Below, piece after piece: positions 8,171 to 16,106 of a stretch of 64,000 nucleotides of DNA. Within the stretch, counting starts at the first letter, position 1. The number at the start of each line of letters is the position of its first letter. The notes beneath the pieces were generated by a model. The model was given only the letters and a program-made list of their open reading frames with translations, was not told the DNA's origin and ran no database searches. Made by a program: the position numbers and the translations under genes. This DNA comes from Candidatus Hydrogenedentota bacterium (GTDB lineage Bacteria > Hydrogenedentota > Hydrogenedentia > Hydrogenedentales > SLHB01): positions 299,382 through 363,381 of the forward strand of contig JABWCD010000004.1 in the NCBI GenBank assembly GCA_013359265.1. Direction: 5' to 3'.

Positions 8171-8249
8171 CCTCTGAATTAACGCGGATAGTCATCTCTT
8201 TCATCGAAAAAGCCACCCCGCGCATGCTAAAGCAATGTTTTCGGGGAAC

Positions 8250-8984
8250 TCAAATCCCGCTGCCTCCTAAATGGATGCCGCATTCCTTGCTGGAATCCGG
8301 GTCGAGTTGGTTGAACCAGCGCCAGCGGCCGGCGCGTTTGTCCTCCCATGGCTTGGTGGGCGTGGTGCAGATTTTGCACCCGATGCTGGTGTACCCCATG
8401 TCGTAGAGCTTGTTGTAGGGAATTTCGTTCGTGCGGATGTAGGCCCACACCTGATCCTCGGTCCAGTCCGCCAGCGGATTTAGTTTGAGGACGTCGTGCG
8501 TTTCCATCCGCACGATTTCCGCCTTCGCGAGTTTCCTTCGCGAATTCGATTGATCGCGGCGGCGCCCGGTAATCAGCGCGTCGACCGTTTCCATCGCACG
8601 CTCATTCGGCTCGACTTTGCGAATCGTGCAGCAGTATTCCTGTTTCTCCTTCGTGTCGAAAAACAGATACTCACCATGCCGATCGACCATTTGTTTCACG
8701 CGGTTCGGGTCCGGTTCGAACCGTTCGATTTTGATTCCGTACTTTTTTTCGATCGCATCGATGACCTGGTACGTTTCATCCGGCAAACGCCAGGTATCAA
8801 TCGTGAAGATGCGCAGCTTGGGCGCGACTCGGCTCGCCATTTCGATCTGCACGCAGCCGGTGTTCTGCAGGCTCGTCTGGATCGCGGCGCGGTCGCCGTA
8901 GGTTTCGTAGGCCCACTTGAGCATCTCTTCGGGCCCAAGGCCTTCAAGGTGTTCGAGCAAATCTGTCTGCGCAACGGTAGCCAT
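8250..8984 (-). CDS. cysH: Phosphoadenylyl/adenylyl-sulfate reductase
   Basis: This is a PAPS/APS reductase of the assimilatory sulfate pathway, about 244 residues. Two cysteine pairs (EYCCTIRK and GCKIC) that would bind a [4Fe-4S] cluster are present, together with the catalytic C-terminal ECGIH motif, so APS is the more likely substrate. The PP-loop-type region TSLQNTG is near the N-terminus. The ATG at 8984 lies directly after the cysI stop (TAAG-ATG). A GTG at 9002 inside cysI would add six residues. It is translated with cysI. Confidence 0.93.
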   Translation of the reverse strand: MATVAQTDLLEHLEGLGPEEMLKWAYETYGDRAAIQTSLQNTGCVQIEMASRVAPKLRIFTIDTWRLPDETYQVIDAIEKKYGIKIERFEPDPNRVKQMVDRHGEYLFFDTKEKQEYCCTIRKVEPNERAMETVDALITGRRRDQSNSRRKLAKAEIVRMETHDVLKLNPLADWTEDQVWAYIRTNEIPYNKLYDMGYTSIGCKICTTPTKPWEDKRAGRWRWFNQLDPDSSKECGIHLGGSGI

Positions 8985-8985
8985 C

Positions 8986-10743
8986 TTATACGTGAACAAC
9001 ACCCGCGAGGTGCTGTTTTACTCCATCGACACCGACGCGCGCCGACCAATCGCCGAAGCGCTCGCCGTTATTGCGGTTTGCTTTCCACGCGCTCAACAGC
9101 GCGGACACGGCCGCCGCGATGTCCTTGCCTGTCAGCTTCTCCGCGACGAGTTCGTTCAATCGCGTGCCGTTGAAATCGCCGCCGGTGTAGATGACGTAGC
9201 GATCCGATCCGCTCCCGACAATACCGATCTCCGCCGAGCGTGGGCGCGAGCAGTTGTTCGGGCATCCACTCATGCGAATGATCACATCCGAGTCGCCGTG
9301 ACCCGCCGCTTCGATGTCGTGAATAATGCCCGGCATGGCGCGTTCCGATTCCGCCAGCGCGAGACCGCAGAAGGGGAGAGCGGGGCAGGCCATTTCCATG
9401 CGGCGCAACGGTGAGATTCCGTCGTCTGTCGGAATGCCGTGCGCATCGAGCAGCGCCTGGACCTTCGGCACGTCTTCGTCGCGAATATGCGAGAGGATGA
9501 CATTGTGATGCGGCGTCAGCCGCACGCCGCACCTGAACTGCTCGACAATCTTTCGCAACCCGCTGCGGAACTTGTACGACCCGTCGAAATCGCGAATGCG
9601 CCCGTTCTCGATCCACACGCCCACGTAGTTCAGTCCCTGCTGAATTTGCTTGTGCCAGCCGAGGTAGTCGGGCTGATCGGTGGGTTTGACGCCGCGCGGG
9701 GGCGCGTAGGTGCGGCCCGCGTACTCGAAGACCGTCGCGGCGAACTTGTCCCAGCCCCAGTCGTCGATCAGGTATTTCATGCGCGCGTGACGCCGGTTCG
9801 CACGCCCGCCGTGATCGCGTTGCACTTTCACGATCGCTTCGAGCAGCGGAACCAATTCGTCTTCATTCACGAACGCAATGGCCGTGGCCATGCGCGCGTA
9901 GGTCTCCGGTTTGCGGTGCGTGTATCCCAGACCGCCGCCGGCCAACACTTCGTACCCGACAATCGCGCCGTCTTTCGTTACTGCGATGATGCCGACATCC
10001 TGTGTGTACACATCGACCGAATTGTCGAAGTCAGCCGCCAAACCGATTTTGAACTTTCGGGGCAGGTAGGTCTTTCCGTATATCGGGTCCTCGACGGTTT
10101 CCTTCGGCGCGGCAATCTCGTACGTGCCGTCCTCGTGCGTCTTCACTTTTTCGTCGTCGATCCAGAGGTCGTAGTACGACCGCGTTTTCGGCATGAAGTG
10201 ATCGCTGATGCGCCGCGCAATGTCGATCAGGTCCGCGCTGCACTTCGCGTACCGCTGATCGATATCCGCTACCGGCGCCGCCATCGTGTTGCGAACGACA
10301 TCTCCGCAGCCGCCGAAGCTCGTCATCTTCCCGAACACGTTGAGGTCGTGAATCAGGGGGCGCAGATTGCCTTTTATGACGCCGTGAAATTGAAAGTCCT
10401 GCCGCGAGGTGACGCGCAAATCGTCCTGGCCATATTTCCCGCATAAGTCATCGCACACCAAATACTGTTCCGCGCTGAGCGCCCCGCCGGGAAACTTCGT
10501 ACGGACCATGAACTTGTAGTCCCAGTCCAGCCCCTGTTTTTTGCGCTCGGTGCGCGTATCGCGGTCGTCCTGCTGATACGAGCCGTGATGCTTGATGAGC
10601 TGCGTCGACGGATCGCTCAGGTAGGGATTGGCGTCGCCGATCTCGGTTATGAGCGCGCCATAAAGCCCAAGACTGTTTTCCTTTATGCCTTCGACAGGCG
10701 TGAGCTTTGCGCCCGAGCCGTTTTCATCCTTTTCATCAGCCAT
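8986..10743 (-). CDS. cysI: Sulfite reductase hemoprotein (nitrite/sulfite reductase family)
   Basis: This is a 585-residue siroheme/[4Fe-4S] sulfite reductase that reduces sulfite to sulfide. The cluster and siroheme ligands are clear: CPALPFC near residue 445 and GCPNNCSRP near residue 490. Upstream are substrate-pocket Arg segments (KFMVRTKFPGG, RVTSRQDFQFHG). Pairing with cysH supports an assimilatory sulfite role rather than nitrite. No flavoprotein cysJ is visible, so the electron donor is encoded elsewhere or is ferredoxin. AAGGAA precedes the ATG. Confidence 0.93.
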   Translation of the reverse strand: MADEKDENGSGAKLTPVEGIKENSLGLYGALITEIGDANPYLSDPSTQLIKHHGSYQQDDRDTRTERKKQGLDWDYKFMVRTKFPGGALSAEQYLVCDDLCGKYGQDDLRVTSRQDFQFHGVIKGNLRPLIHDLNVFGKMTSFGGCGDVVRNTMAAPVADIDQRYAKCSADLIDIARRISDHFMPKTRSYYDLWIDDEKVKTHEDGTYEIAAPKETVEDPIYGKTYLPRKFKIGLAADFDNSVDVYTQDVGIIAVTKDGAIVGYEVLAGGGLGYTHRKPETYARMATAIAFVNEDELVPLLEAIVKVQRDHGGRANRRHARMKYLIDDWGWDKFAATVFEYAGRTYAPPRGVKPTDQPDYLGWHKQIQQGLNYVGVWIENGRIRDFDGSYKFRSGLRKIVEQFRCGVRLTPHHNVILSHIRDEDVPKVQALLDAHGIPTDDGISPLRRMEMACPALPFCGLALAESERAMPGIIHDIEAAGHGDSDVIIRMSGCPNNCSRPRSAEIGIVGSGSDRYVIYTGGDFNGTRLNELVAEKLTGKDIAAAVSALLSAWKANRNNGERFGDWSARVGVDGVKQHLAGVVHV

Positions 10744-10781
10744 CCGTCACGTTCCTTCACGTTGTAGCGAGCAAGCCTCAA

Positions 10782-10809
10782 TCATTACATACACGATAAT
10801 GAAAGTCAA
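10782..10809 (-). promoter_or_regulatory. Candidate cysI-cysH promoter
   Basis: Minus-strand TTGACT and TAATGA boxes are 16 bases apart, with a short untranslated leader before cysI. The spacing is one base short of ideal. Confidence 0.4.
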
Positions 10810-10906
10810 TTATTCCCAATCTCAAGCGGTTTCATGCGTTAGCAGGGCCGGAGCGCGCTGGCTGGACCGAGTCTAATTGCAAATCAAAGGACTCTAAAAA
10901 AATCTC

Positions 10907-10935
10907 TTGATTAGTATACTTAACTTGTGTATCAT
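10907..10935 (+). promoter_or_regulatory. Promoter of the prepilin-CbiX-PepSY operon
   Basis: TTGATT and TATCAT boxes are exactly 17 bases apart in an A+T-rich stretch. Transcription should begin near 10942, exactly where the first long-range stem of the structured leader starts. This gives an untranslated leader of about 218 nt. Confidence 0.65.
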
Positions 10936-10943
10936 TCGGCTTA

Positions 10944-11140
10944 ACAAGGCCCGCCTCCGGTGACGGATAAGGCGTTAAGAGCGTCCAGGCTGCCTATCCG
11001 CAGCCGAACTGCCCTGAACCGCCGGGTATCCGAAGGGGAAGCGCAGCCTTGTGTTGGTAAAGGCATTGGCAAAAAAGCCAGGCCTGAGCGACCGCGGCCG
11101 GTTACGTTTGGCGACTTCCCGGCGACGATGCGCTCAGGCC
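10944..11140 (+). ncRNA. Structured 5' leader, riboswitch-like, family not recognised
   Basis: Between the promoter and the prepilin start codon the RNA can form a closing stem ACAAGGC/GCCTTGT (10944-10950 with 11046-11052). Inside it are two mutually exclusive hairpins: CGGATAAGGC with GCCTATCCG (10964-10973/10992-11000), and GGCTGC with GCAGCC (10988-11005). A second TATCCG at 11027-11032 can compete for the same CGGATA. A 10-bp stem GGCCTGAGCG/CGCTCAGGCC (11081-11090/11131-11140) follows, just before the TAGGAG ribosome site. I could not match it to cobalamin, c-di-GMP, TPP, Mg, Ni/Co or SRP RNA consensus pieces. Confidence 0.5.
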
Positions 11141-11159
11141 GGCGTAGGAGACATCTGCC

Positions 11160-12137
11160 ATGAATCGTTCCACCCGCATCGGCTTCACGCTCATCGAACT
11201 GCTTGTCGTCATCGCCATTATAGCGATCCTGGCGGCAATACTGCTACCGGCATTGGCCCGCGCACGCGAGGCCGCGCGCCGCGCAAGCTGCCAGAACAAC
11301 CTCAAACAGTGGGGGATCGTATTTAAGATGTTCGCCGGAGAGTCCGATGGCGAACGCTATCCGCGCCTCCAAACATCGTGGGAGAAGATCACGAACTGCG
11401 ACACCGGCGCGACGGTCTACCCCGCGATTCCGTTTGTGGGCGCACCCACTCACTGGCTCAACCCGCAAATGAGCGAAGTGTACCCGGAGTATCTGACGGA
11501 CGTTGCGCTCGCGTCGTGTCCATCCAGCGCGCTCGTCTCGCGGGAGGATTTCACAAACCCGGCGACGGGCGAGTCCGAAGCCCACTTGGTGTGTTTCGAG
11601 AATGTCCCCGGACCGACTTTCGGTAAATGGACGAAGGAGCGCGGAATGCCGCTGCTCGATGAAGCCTACTGGTACACCGGCTATGTGCTTGATCGCACGG
11701 ACGAAGACGATCCGCAGGCGCCCATATCCGAACTCGAAAGCGATGCGATCGGCGACGGCCCCGCGCAACTCGTGTACGGCATGGCGCTCGCCATTGGCAA
11801 TTTCTTCGGCGGCGAAGTCGGCCAGGATCTTGACCTCTCTTCGTATGGTTCGGGTCTTGGCAACGCGGGTGGGGACACGGTTCGCCGGCTGCGCGAAGGC
11901 GTCGAACGGTTCTTGATTACGGATATCAACAGTCCCGCCGGGTCGGCGCAGGCCCAGAGCGAGGTGTGGATTTACACCGACCGCCTCAGCAGCGACGTCT
12001 CCCAGTACAACCACATCCCCGGCGGCGCCAACGTGCTCTACATGGATGGGCATGTCGAGTTCGTCAAGTACAACGACGAAGCGCCCGTGCTTCCCGGAGT
12101 GGCGGAAGTCTTTGGGCAGTTGAGCCTGCACGGTTAG
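11160..12137 (+). CDS. Prepilin-type cleavage/methylation (type II pseudopilin-like) protein
   Basis: This is a 325-residue protein with a prepilin peptidase site, [19 protein letters not shown] (residues 8-26), cut after Gly-8, and a hydrophobic helix that inserts in the inner membrane or assembles into a pilus. Near the C-terminus [17 protein letters not shown] resembles the H-X9-DG motif of Planctomycetes/PVC pseudopilin-like proteins, here with ten residues between H and DG. The rest is exposed and of unknown function. It is the first gene after the structured leader and is followed by a CbiX-like lipoprotein and a PepSY protein. Confidence 0.9.
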   Translation: MNRSTRIGFTLIELLVVIAIIAILAAILLPALARAREAARRASCQNNLKQWGIVFKMFAGESDGERYPRLQTSWEKITNCDTGATVYPAIPFVGAPTHWLNPQMSEVYPEYLTDVALASCPSSALVSREDFTNPATGESEAHLVCFENVPGPTFGKWTKERGMPLLDEAYWYTGYVLDRTDEDDPQAPISELESDAIGDGPAQLVYGMALAIGNFFGGEVGQDLDLSSYGSGLGNAGGDTVRRLREGVERFLITDINSPAGSAQAQSEVWIYTDRLSSDVSQYNHIPGGANVLYMDGHVEFVKYNDEAPVLPGVAEVFGQLSLHG

Positions 12138-12153
12138 CAGGCGTTTGGCGCCA

Positions 12154-12195
12154 GGCGCATGCCGCCCTTCTTCTCGATTGGGGACGGCATGCGCC
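12154..12195 (+). promoter_or_regulatory. Intercistronic hairpin between prepilin and CbiX genes
   Basis: GGCGCATGCCG and CGGCATGCGCC form an 11-bp perfect stem around a 20-base loop in the 116-base gap. No U-run follows, so a processing, stability or partial attenuation role is more likely than full termination. Confidence 0.5.
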
Positions 12196-12253
12196 GGCCC
12201 CGCCCCATTGCATGTAACCAACAATCCTTATTTCACGGAGAAATACTTCAGTC

Positions 12254-13222
12254 ATGTGCACCAGAAATCTCTGTCGTTCGCTTCGGAAGGAATGCCGCTG
12301 CAACCTTGTCTGTGTTGCCGCCGTGCTCCTGTCACTTCTGTCGTTCGGTTGCACCCCACATACGGTTGACGCGGCGGATTCGTCGTCCGGATTGAAAACG
12401 GGGGTGCTGCTTGTCAATCACGGATCACATTCGGAGACTTGGCGGAACGCGCTGCTCGAACTCGAACAAAACGTGAGCGCCGAGATACTTGAGTCAGGGT
12501 ATGTGCAAGGGACCAAAACGGCGTTCATGGAATACAACGAACCGTCCATCGCCACCCGCTTGAAGGAGTTCGATCGGGAAGGCTACACGGACGTGATCAT
12601 TGTTCCCGTCTTCCTGACGGTAAGTCCGCACTCCTTCGAGGACATTCCGACAATCATCGGACAGAAAGAGGACCCCAACTCGATGGAGATGTTGAAGCTG
12701 GAACGCATCGAGCGGTACACGCCCAAGGCGCGGTCGCGCATATCGCCCCTGCTCGATTTCACCGACATTCTCGAGAAGAACGTGCTGCGGCGCGTCGCGG
12801 CGTTGTCCCAGCACCCGGAGAAGGAGGGACTTGTCTTGATCGGATACGGCGACGAGACGTACGAGAGGGAGTGGGGGCAACTCTTTGATCGGGTCGCCGA
12901 ACACGTGAAACAACACACGGGAATTGCCGAGCACTCGTATGGATGGTGCGGCCACATCGCCCATTACGATCCCAAGCAAACAACGGAAGCGGTGGAGAAG
13001 GTTTTGTCCAAGAAGGAAAACGCCATTGTCATACCGGTGTTAGTGGCCCACGACGAGAATTTCCAGATTGGCATCATTGGAAAAGGGATCGAGGGCGTGA
13101 AAGACGGAAAAGCGAAAGTCCGCTACAAACCCGACGCGATACTGCCCGACCCTGAGGTCGAACGCTGGGTCACGGCAACCGCGATCGAGCATGCGAAACA
13201 GGCCGCACAACCGCGTTTGTAG
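12254..13222 (+). CDS. CbiX/CbiK-like chelatase, predicted lipoprotein
   Basis: This is a 322-residue protein of the sirohydrochlorin cobaltochelatase (CbiX/CbiK) superfamily with two chelatase half-domains. The N-terminal half has [12 protein letters not shown] with the metal-site His and [10 protein letters not shown]; the C-terminal half has [10 protein letters not shown] and [10 protein letters not shown]. Normal family members are cytoplasmic, but this one begins with a basic N-terminus, a hydrophobic run and a lipobox ending LLSFGC (Cys about residue 33), so it should be anchored outside the cytoplasm. A periplasmic relative is known in Desulfovibrio (CbiKP). The metal and substrate are uncertain. 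Confidence 0.82.
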   Translation: MCTRNLCRSLRKECRCNLVCVAAVLLSLLSFGCTPHTVDAADSSSGLKTGVLLVNHGSHSETWRNALLELEQNVSAEILESGYVQGTKTAFMEYNEPSIATRLKEFDREGYTDVIIVPVFLTVSPHSFEDIPTIIGQKEDPNSMEMLKLERIERYTPKARSRISPLLDFTDILEKNVLRRVAALSQHPEKEGLVLIGYGDETYEREWGQLFDRVAEHVKQHTGIAEHSYGWCGHIAHYDPKQTTEAVEKVLSKKENAIVIPVLVAHDENFQIGIIGKGIEGVKDGKAKVRYKPDAILPDPEVERWVTATAIEHAKQAAQPRL

Positions 13223-13228
13223 GCCGCC

Positions 13229-13801
13229 ATGCCTCGAAGGACGAAGTACAGGCTGCGAAGGCTGAACATCGCGACGCACCGGGACCTCGGGTATTTCTTC
13301 TCGTCGTTGATCGTTGCGTACTGCATTTCAGGCATTGCATTGAACCACGTGGACGATTGGAACCCCGATTTCATTGTGCACAAACAAACCGTGCGGCTTG
13401 ACCGGGCCTACACGAAGGCAGAGATCGACGACCTCGCGATCGCCGCGTTCGGGACGTTGGTGGGCGAGGAGCGGTACAAGGTATATGACTTTCCCACGCA
13501 GGACCAGGTGAAAATCTACTACGACGACGCGTCGCTGCACGTCTACCTTTCCGAACAGGAGGGTAAGTACGAGCGGATTGTCAGACGGCCCGTTTTCTAC
13601 CAGGTCAACGTGTTGCACCGGAACAGTCTGAAGGGTTGGAAATGGGCATCCGACATCTTTGCCGCCATGTTGATCCTGATTAACGTCACGGGGCTGTTCA
13701 TCCTGAAGGGGAAACACGGCATCGGGGGCCGGGGCAAGTGGCTGATCGCCGCTGGATTCGCCCCGCCCCTGATCGCCGTACTCATCCATGCGTTCCGGTG
13801 A
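13229..13801 (+). CDS. PepSY-associated transmembrane protein
   Basis: This is a 190-residue membrane protein with a basic N-terminus and a first helix (residues about 22-42, YFFSSLIVAYCISGIALNHV), an extracytoplasmic PepSY-like middle (about 45-125), and two C-terminal helices (about 133-152 and 170-188). PepSY-TM proteins often accompany iron or other metal uptake and reductase systems. Only six bases separate it from the CbiX-like gene, so the two are co-translated and probably act at the same membrane. Confidence 0.75.
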   Translation: MPRRTKYRLRRLNIATHRDLGYFFSSLIVAYCISGIALNHVDDWNPDFIVHKQTVRLDRAYTKAEIDDLAIAAFGTLVGEERYKVYDFPTQDQVKIYYDDASLHVYLSEQEGKYERIVRRPVFYQVNVLHRNSLKGWKWASDIFAAMLILINVTGLFILKGKHGIGGRGKWLIAAGFAPPLIAVLIHAFR

Positions 13802-13836
13802 GCCGCGCCGGATCGTTGCGCCCGGCCGGCTTTACC

Positions 13837-14418
13837 TTACAGCCCCTGCACGAACTTCGGGGTCCGCCCGATCAGATTGAGGAACTCCGAACGCGTCGCT
13901 GAATCCTTCAGAAAACTTCCGAGCACCGACGACGTGGACATGATGGAATGCTGTTTTTCGACGCCGCGCATCATCATGCACATGTGCCGGGCTTCGATGA
14001 CGACGCCCACGCCTTCGGCGCTGGTGACATTCATCACTTCCTGCGCGATCTCGTGGGTCAATCGCTCCTGTATCTGCAGGCGCCGCGCATAAAAATCGAC
14101 GATTCGCGACAACTTGCTGAGACCGATCACCTTTTCCTGCGCGACGTATCCGATGTGGCACACGCCGAAAAAAGGCAGGATGTGGTGTTCGCACAGGCTG
14201 TACAGTTCAATATCGCGAGAAATGATCATGTTGTTCGCGTGCGACTCGAATACGGCCCCATTCACGATCTCGTTCAAGTCCGCCCGATACCCGGACGTCA
14301 GGTAGTCGTACGCTTCGGCCACGCGCTCCGGCGTTTTGAGCAGGCCCTCGCGATTCGGGTCTTCCCCGATCTCGACGAGCAGTTCGCGTACGAGTTGTTC
14401 CACACGTTTAATGTTCAC
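13837..14418 (-). CDS. folE: GTP cyclohydrolase I
   Basis: This is a 193-residue GTP cyclohydrolase I that makes 7,8-dihydroneopterin triphosphate from GTP. The zinc and catalytic motif [12 protein letters not shown] and the later HMCMMMRG segment, with the third zinc Cys, are intact. It overlaps the end of folK by 11 bases and is the last gene of the folate cluster. It converges on the PepSY gene with only 35 bases between them. Confidence 0.96.
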   Translation of the reverse strand: MNIKRVEQLVRELLVEIGEDPNREGLLKTPERVAEAYDYLTSGYRADLNEIVNGAVFESHANNMIISRDIELYSLCEHHILPFFGVCHIGYVAQEKVIGLSKLSRIVDFYARRLQIQERLTHEIAQEVMNVTSAEGVGVVIEARHMCMMMRGVEKQHSIMSTSSVLGSFLKDSATRSEFLNLIGRTPKFVQGL

Positions 14419-14959
14419 GTCTTGACTCCTCGGCGACGATTCGCCGGCACGCTTCGGTGACGTCCGGATCCACGCAAAGCCCCGCTATTGGCAGCCCCGC
14501 GGCGATCTCGCGTAACGTCGTAGTCGTTCCCGCCACGACCCAATCCGGGGCGATCTCCGCCAATGGGACCGCAAGAAAAGGCCGATGCTGAATGTCCGGA
14601 TCGGGAATGTGTAAACCCGGCTCGCAGACTATTGTATTCCCGTACAGGGCGATATCGAAATCGATCGCGCGGGGCGCGTACTTGTCCGCCGTCCGAATTC
14701 GCCCCAACCGCGCCTCGATACCGCGTAACACATCGAACTTCAGGTCGCGCGCTGAAATGCCGGTGCGAATGCGGCACGCTCCGTTGAGGAATTCCGGCTG
14801 CCCCGGCGCGCCCAATGCCGCTGACCGATAGAAGGTCGATACCGATACGATGAAAACACTTTCCTTCAGCAGGGCGAGCGCCCGAGGCACGTTGCTTTCC
14901 GGCGTGATGTTCGATCCGATCGCGAGGAGGACTTCGGTTTGGCCGCCTTCAGCCGGCAT
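14408..14959 (-). CDS. folK: 6-hydroxymethyl-7,8-dihydropterin pyrophosphokinase
   Basis: This is a 183-residue HPPK. It has the N-terminal [13 protein letters not shown] loop, [12 protein letters not shown] with the Mg-binding Asp pair, and [12 protein letters not shown]. The enzyme transfers pyrophosphate from ATP to the pterin before coupling to p-aminobenzoate. It overlaps folB upstream and folE downstream by 11 bases each, indicating tight translational coupling. Confidence 0.95.
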   Translation of the reverse strand: MPAEGGQTEVLLAIGSNITPESNVPRALALLKESVFIVSVSTFYRSAALGAPGQPEFLNGACRIRTGISARDLKFDVLRGIEARLGRIRTADKYAPRAIDFDIALYGNTIVCEPGLHIPDPDIQHRPFLAVPLAEIAPDWVVAGTTTTLREIAAGLPIAGLCVDPDVTEACRRIVAEESRREH

Positions 14960-15326
14960 GACCGTCGCGATGGCGCGTGATCTCGATCGCTACGCTTCTC
15001 GCGAACCGCAGCGCGCCCGGTTTGTCCACCGAAACGTGGACCATTTGCACGCGCGGTTCGCGCAGGCACGTGTCCGCGATCGCTTGGGCCAACCCTTCGA
15101 TTAGAAAGAAGCTCGAATTCTCGACGAGCGCGAGGATCGACTGCTTGACACGCTTGTAGTCAACCGTGTCGTCGATGCTGTCGCTCGAACACGCGTCGCG
15201 CAGGTCAGCCTCCATCACGACCGTGATTATCACATCCTGCTTGTTTACGCGCTCTTCGGGATTGATCCCGACGATACACTGGCTCGCCAGTTCGCGAATG
15301 CAGATTCGGTCGAGAGGCCTAGCCAC
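14949..15326 (-). CDS. folB: Dihydroneopterin aldolase
   Basis: This is a 125-residue DHNA that cleaves 7,8-dihydroneopterin to hydroxymethyldihydropterin. CIVGINPEERVNKQ, DDTVDYKRV, SSFFLIEGLAQ and VSVDKPGALRFA match the family, including the catalytic Glu and Lys. The start is taken as the GTG overlapping the TAG stop of the upstream reductase; a longer frame would only repeat that gene's 3' end. No folP is visible in the window. Confidence 0.92.
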   Translation of the reverse strand: MARPLDRICIRELASQCIVGINPEERVNKQDVIITVVMEADLRDACSSDSIDDTVDYKRVKQSILALVENSSFFLIEGLAQAIADTCLREPRVQMVHVSVDKPGALRFARSVAIEITRHRDGHAG

Positions 15327-16062
15327 CGTACATATTTCCCCGCAGGTTTCGCCCGCCGTCCACGTAAATCGTTTGCCCCGTGATGAAATCACTCTTCAAC
15401 AGAAAAAGTATCGCGGCGGTCACATCGTCGGCGCAACCGTAGCGGTTTAGCAGGTTCGAGGACGCCAGACCCGCGAGATACGATTCGTCCTTGCCCGCCG
15501 GCGGCAGCACAAGGCCCGGTGCGATGCCGTTCACGCGAATGAGCGGCGCCAGCTCGACCGCCATGATCCGTGTCAGCGTGTGAAGCATGCGCTTGCTCAA
15601 GTGATATGCCAGGTGTTTTCTGTCGTAGTCCGCGATCATGCAGTCCAACATATTCACCACTGCGCCGGGCTTCCCGTGCGCGTGCATCGCGCGCGCCAGC
15701 AGCGCGGGGGACAGGGCATGCAGATTCATGTTTGCATGGACTTCGTCAGCCGTAAGCCCTTCAAGTGTCGACTCCGGAAAACGTGATGCGTTGTTGATCA
15801 GAATGTCGATGTTCCCCGCCGACGCTATCGCCTTCTCCATTACCGTCGCAGCCGCGTCGGGATCGGACAAATCGCCCTGGACCGTCCAGGCGCGCACGCC
15901 GGTCTTCTCGATTTGATGTGCCAGCGTATCCGCCTCGGCCGATGACGAGCCGAAGTGAATAACGACGTTCGCGCCCTCCGCGGCCAGCGCAAGCGCCGTA
16001 GCGCGGCCCAAACGTTTCGCACCACCCGTGACGATAGCGGTTTTTCCGGATAGGGAAATCAT
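15319..16062 (-). CDS. folM: SDR-family dihydropteridine/dihydrofolate reductase (FolM/PTR1-like)
   Basis: This is a 247-residue short-chain dehydrogenase. It has TGGAKRLGRA in place of the usual TGxxxGxG, so an Arg sits where pteridine reductases have one. NNAS is followed by the catalytic YHLSK and the C-terminal YVDGGRNLRG. Its place at the head of folB-folK-folE supports reduction of dihydropterin or dihydrofolate. The alternative is a generic 3-oxoacyl-ACP-reductase-like SDR. The ATG at 16062 immediately precedes the Rossmann strand. Confidence 0.8.
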   Translation of the reverse strand: MISLSGKTAIVTGGAKRLGRATALALAAEGANVVIHFGSSSAEADTLAHQIEKTGVRAWTVQGDLSDPDAAATVMEKAIASAGNIDILINNASRFPESTLEGLTADEVHANMNLHALSPALLARAMHAHGKPGAVVNMLDCMIADYDRKHLAYHLSKRMLHTLTRIMAVELAPLIRVNGIAPGLVLPPAGKDESYLAGLASSNLLNRYGCADDVTAAILFLLKSDFITGQTIYVDGGRNLRGNMYGG

Positions 16063-16106
16063 GATGGGGAGAGTATCACAGATTCCCCGCGTCTCAGTGG
16101 ACGAAA

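Noticed and set aside
10944..11140. Cobalamin, c-di-GMP (GEMM) or SRP RNA as identity of the leader
   Set aside because: A CbiX-like gene downstream made cobalamin attractive, but the B12-box and the GCCACTG core are not found; GEMM GCAAACC/GGGUUACC pieces and the SRP GGAAGG-AGCAGC loop are also missing.
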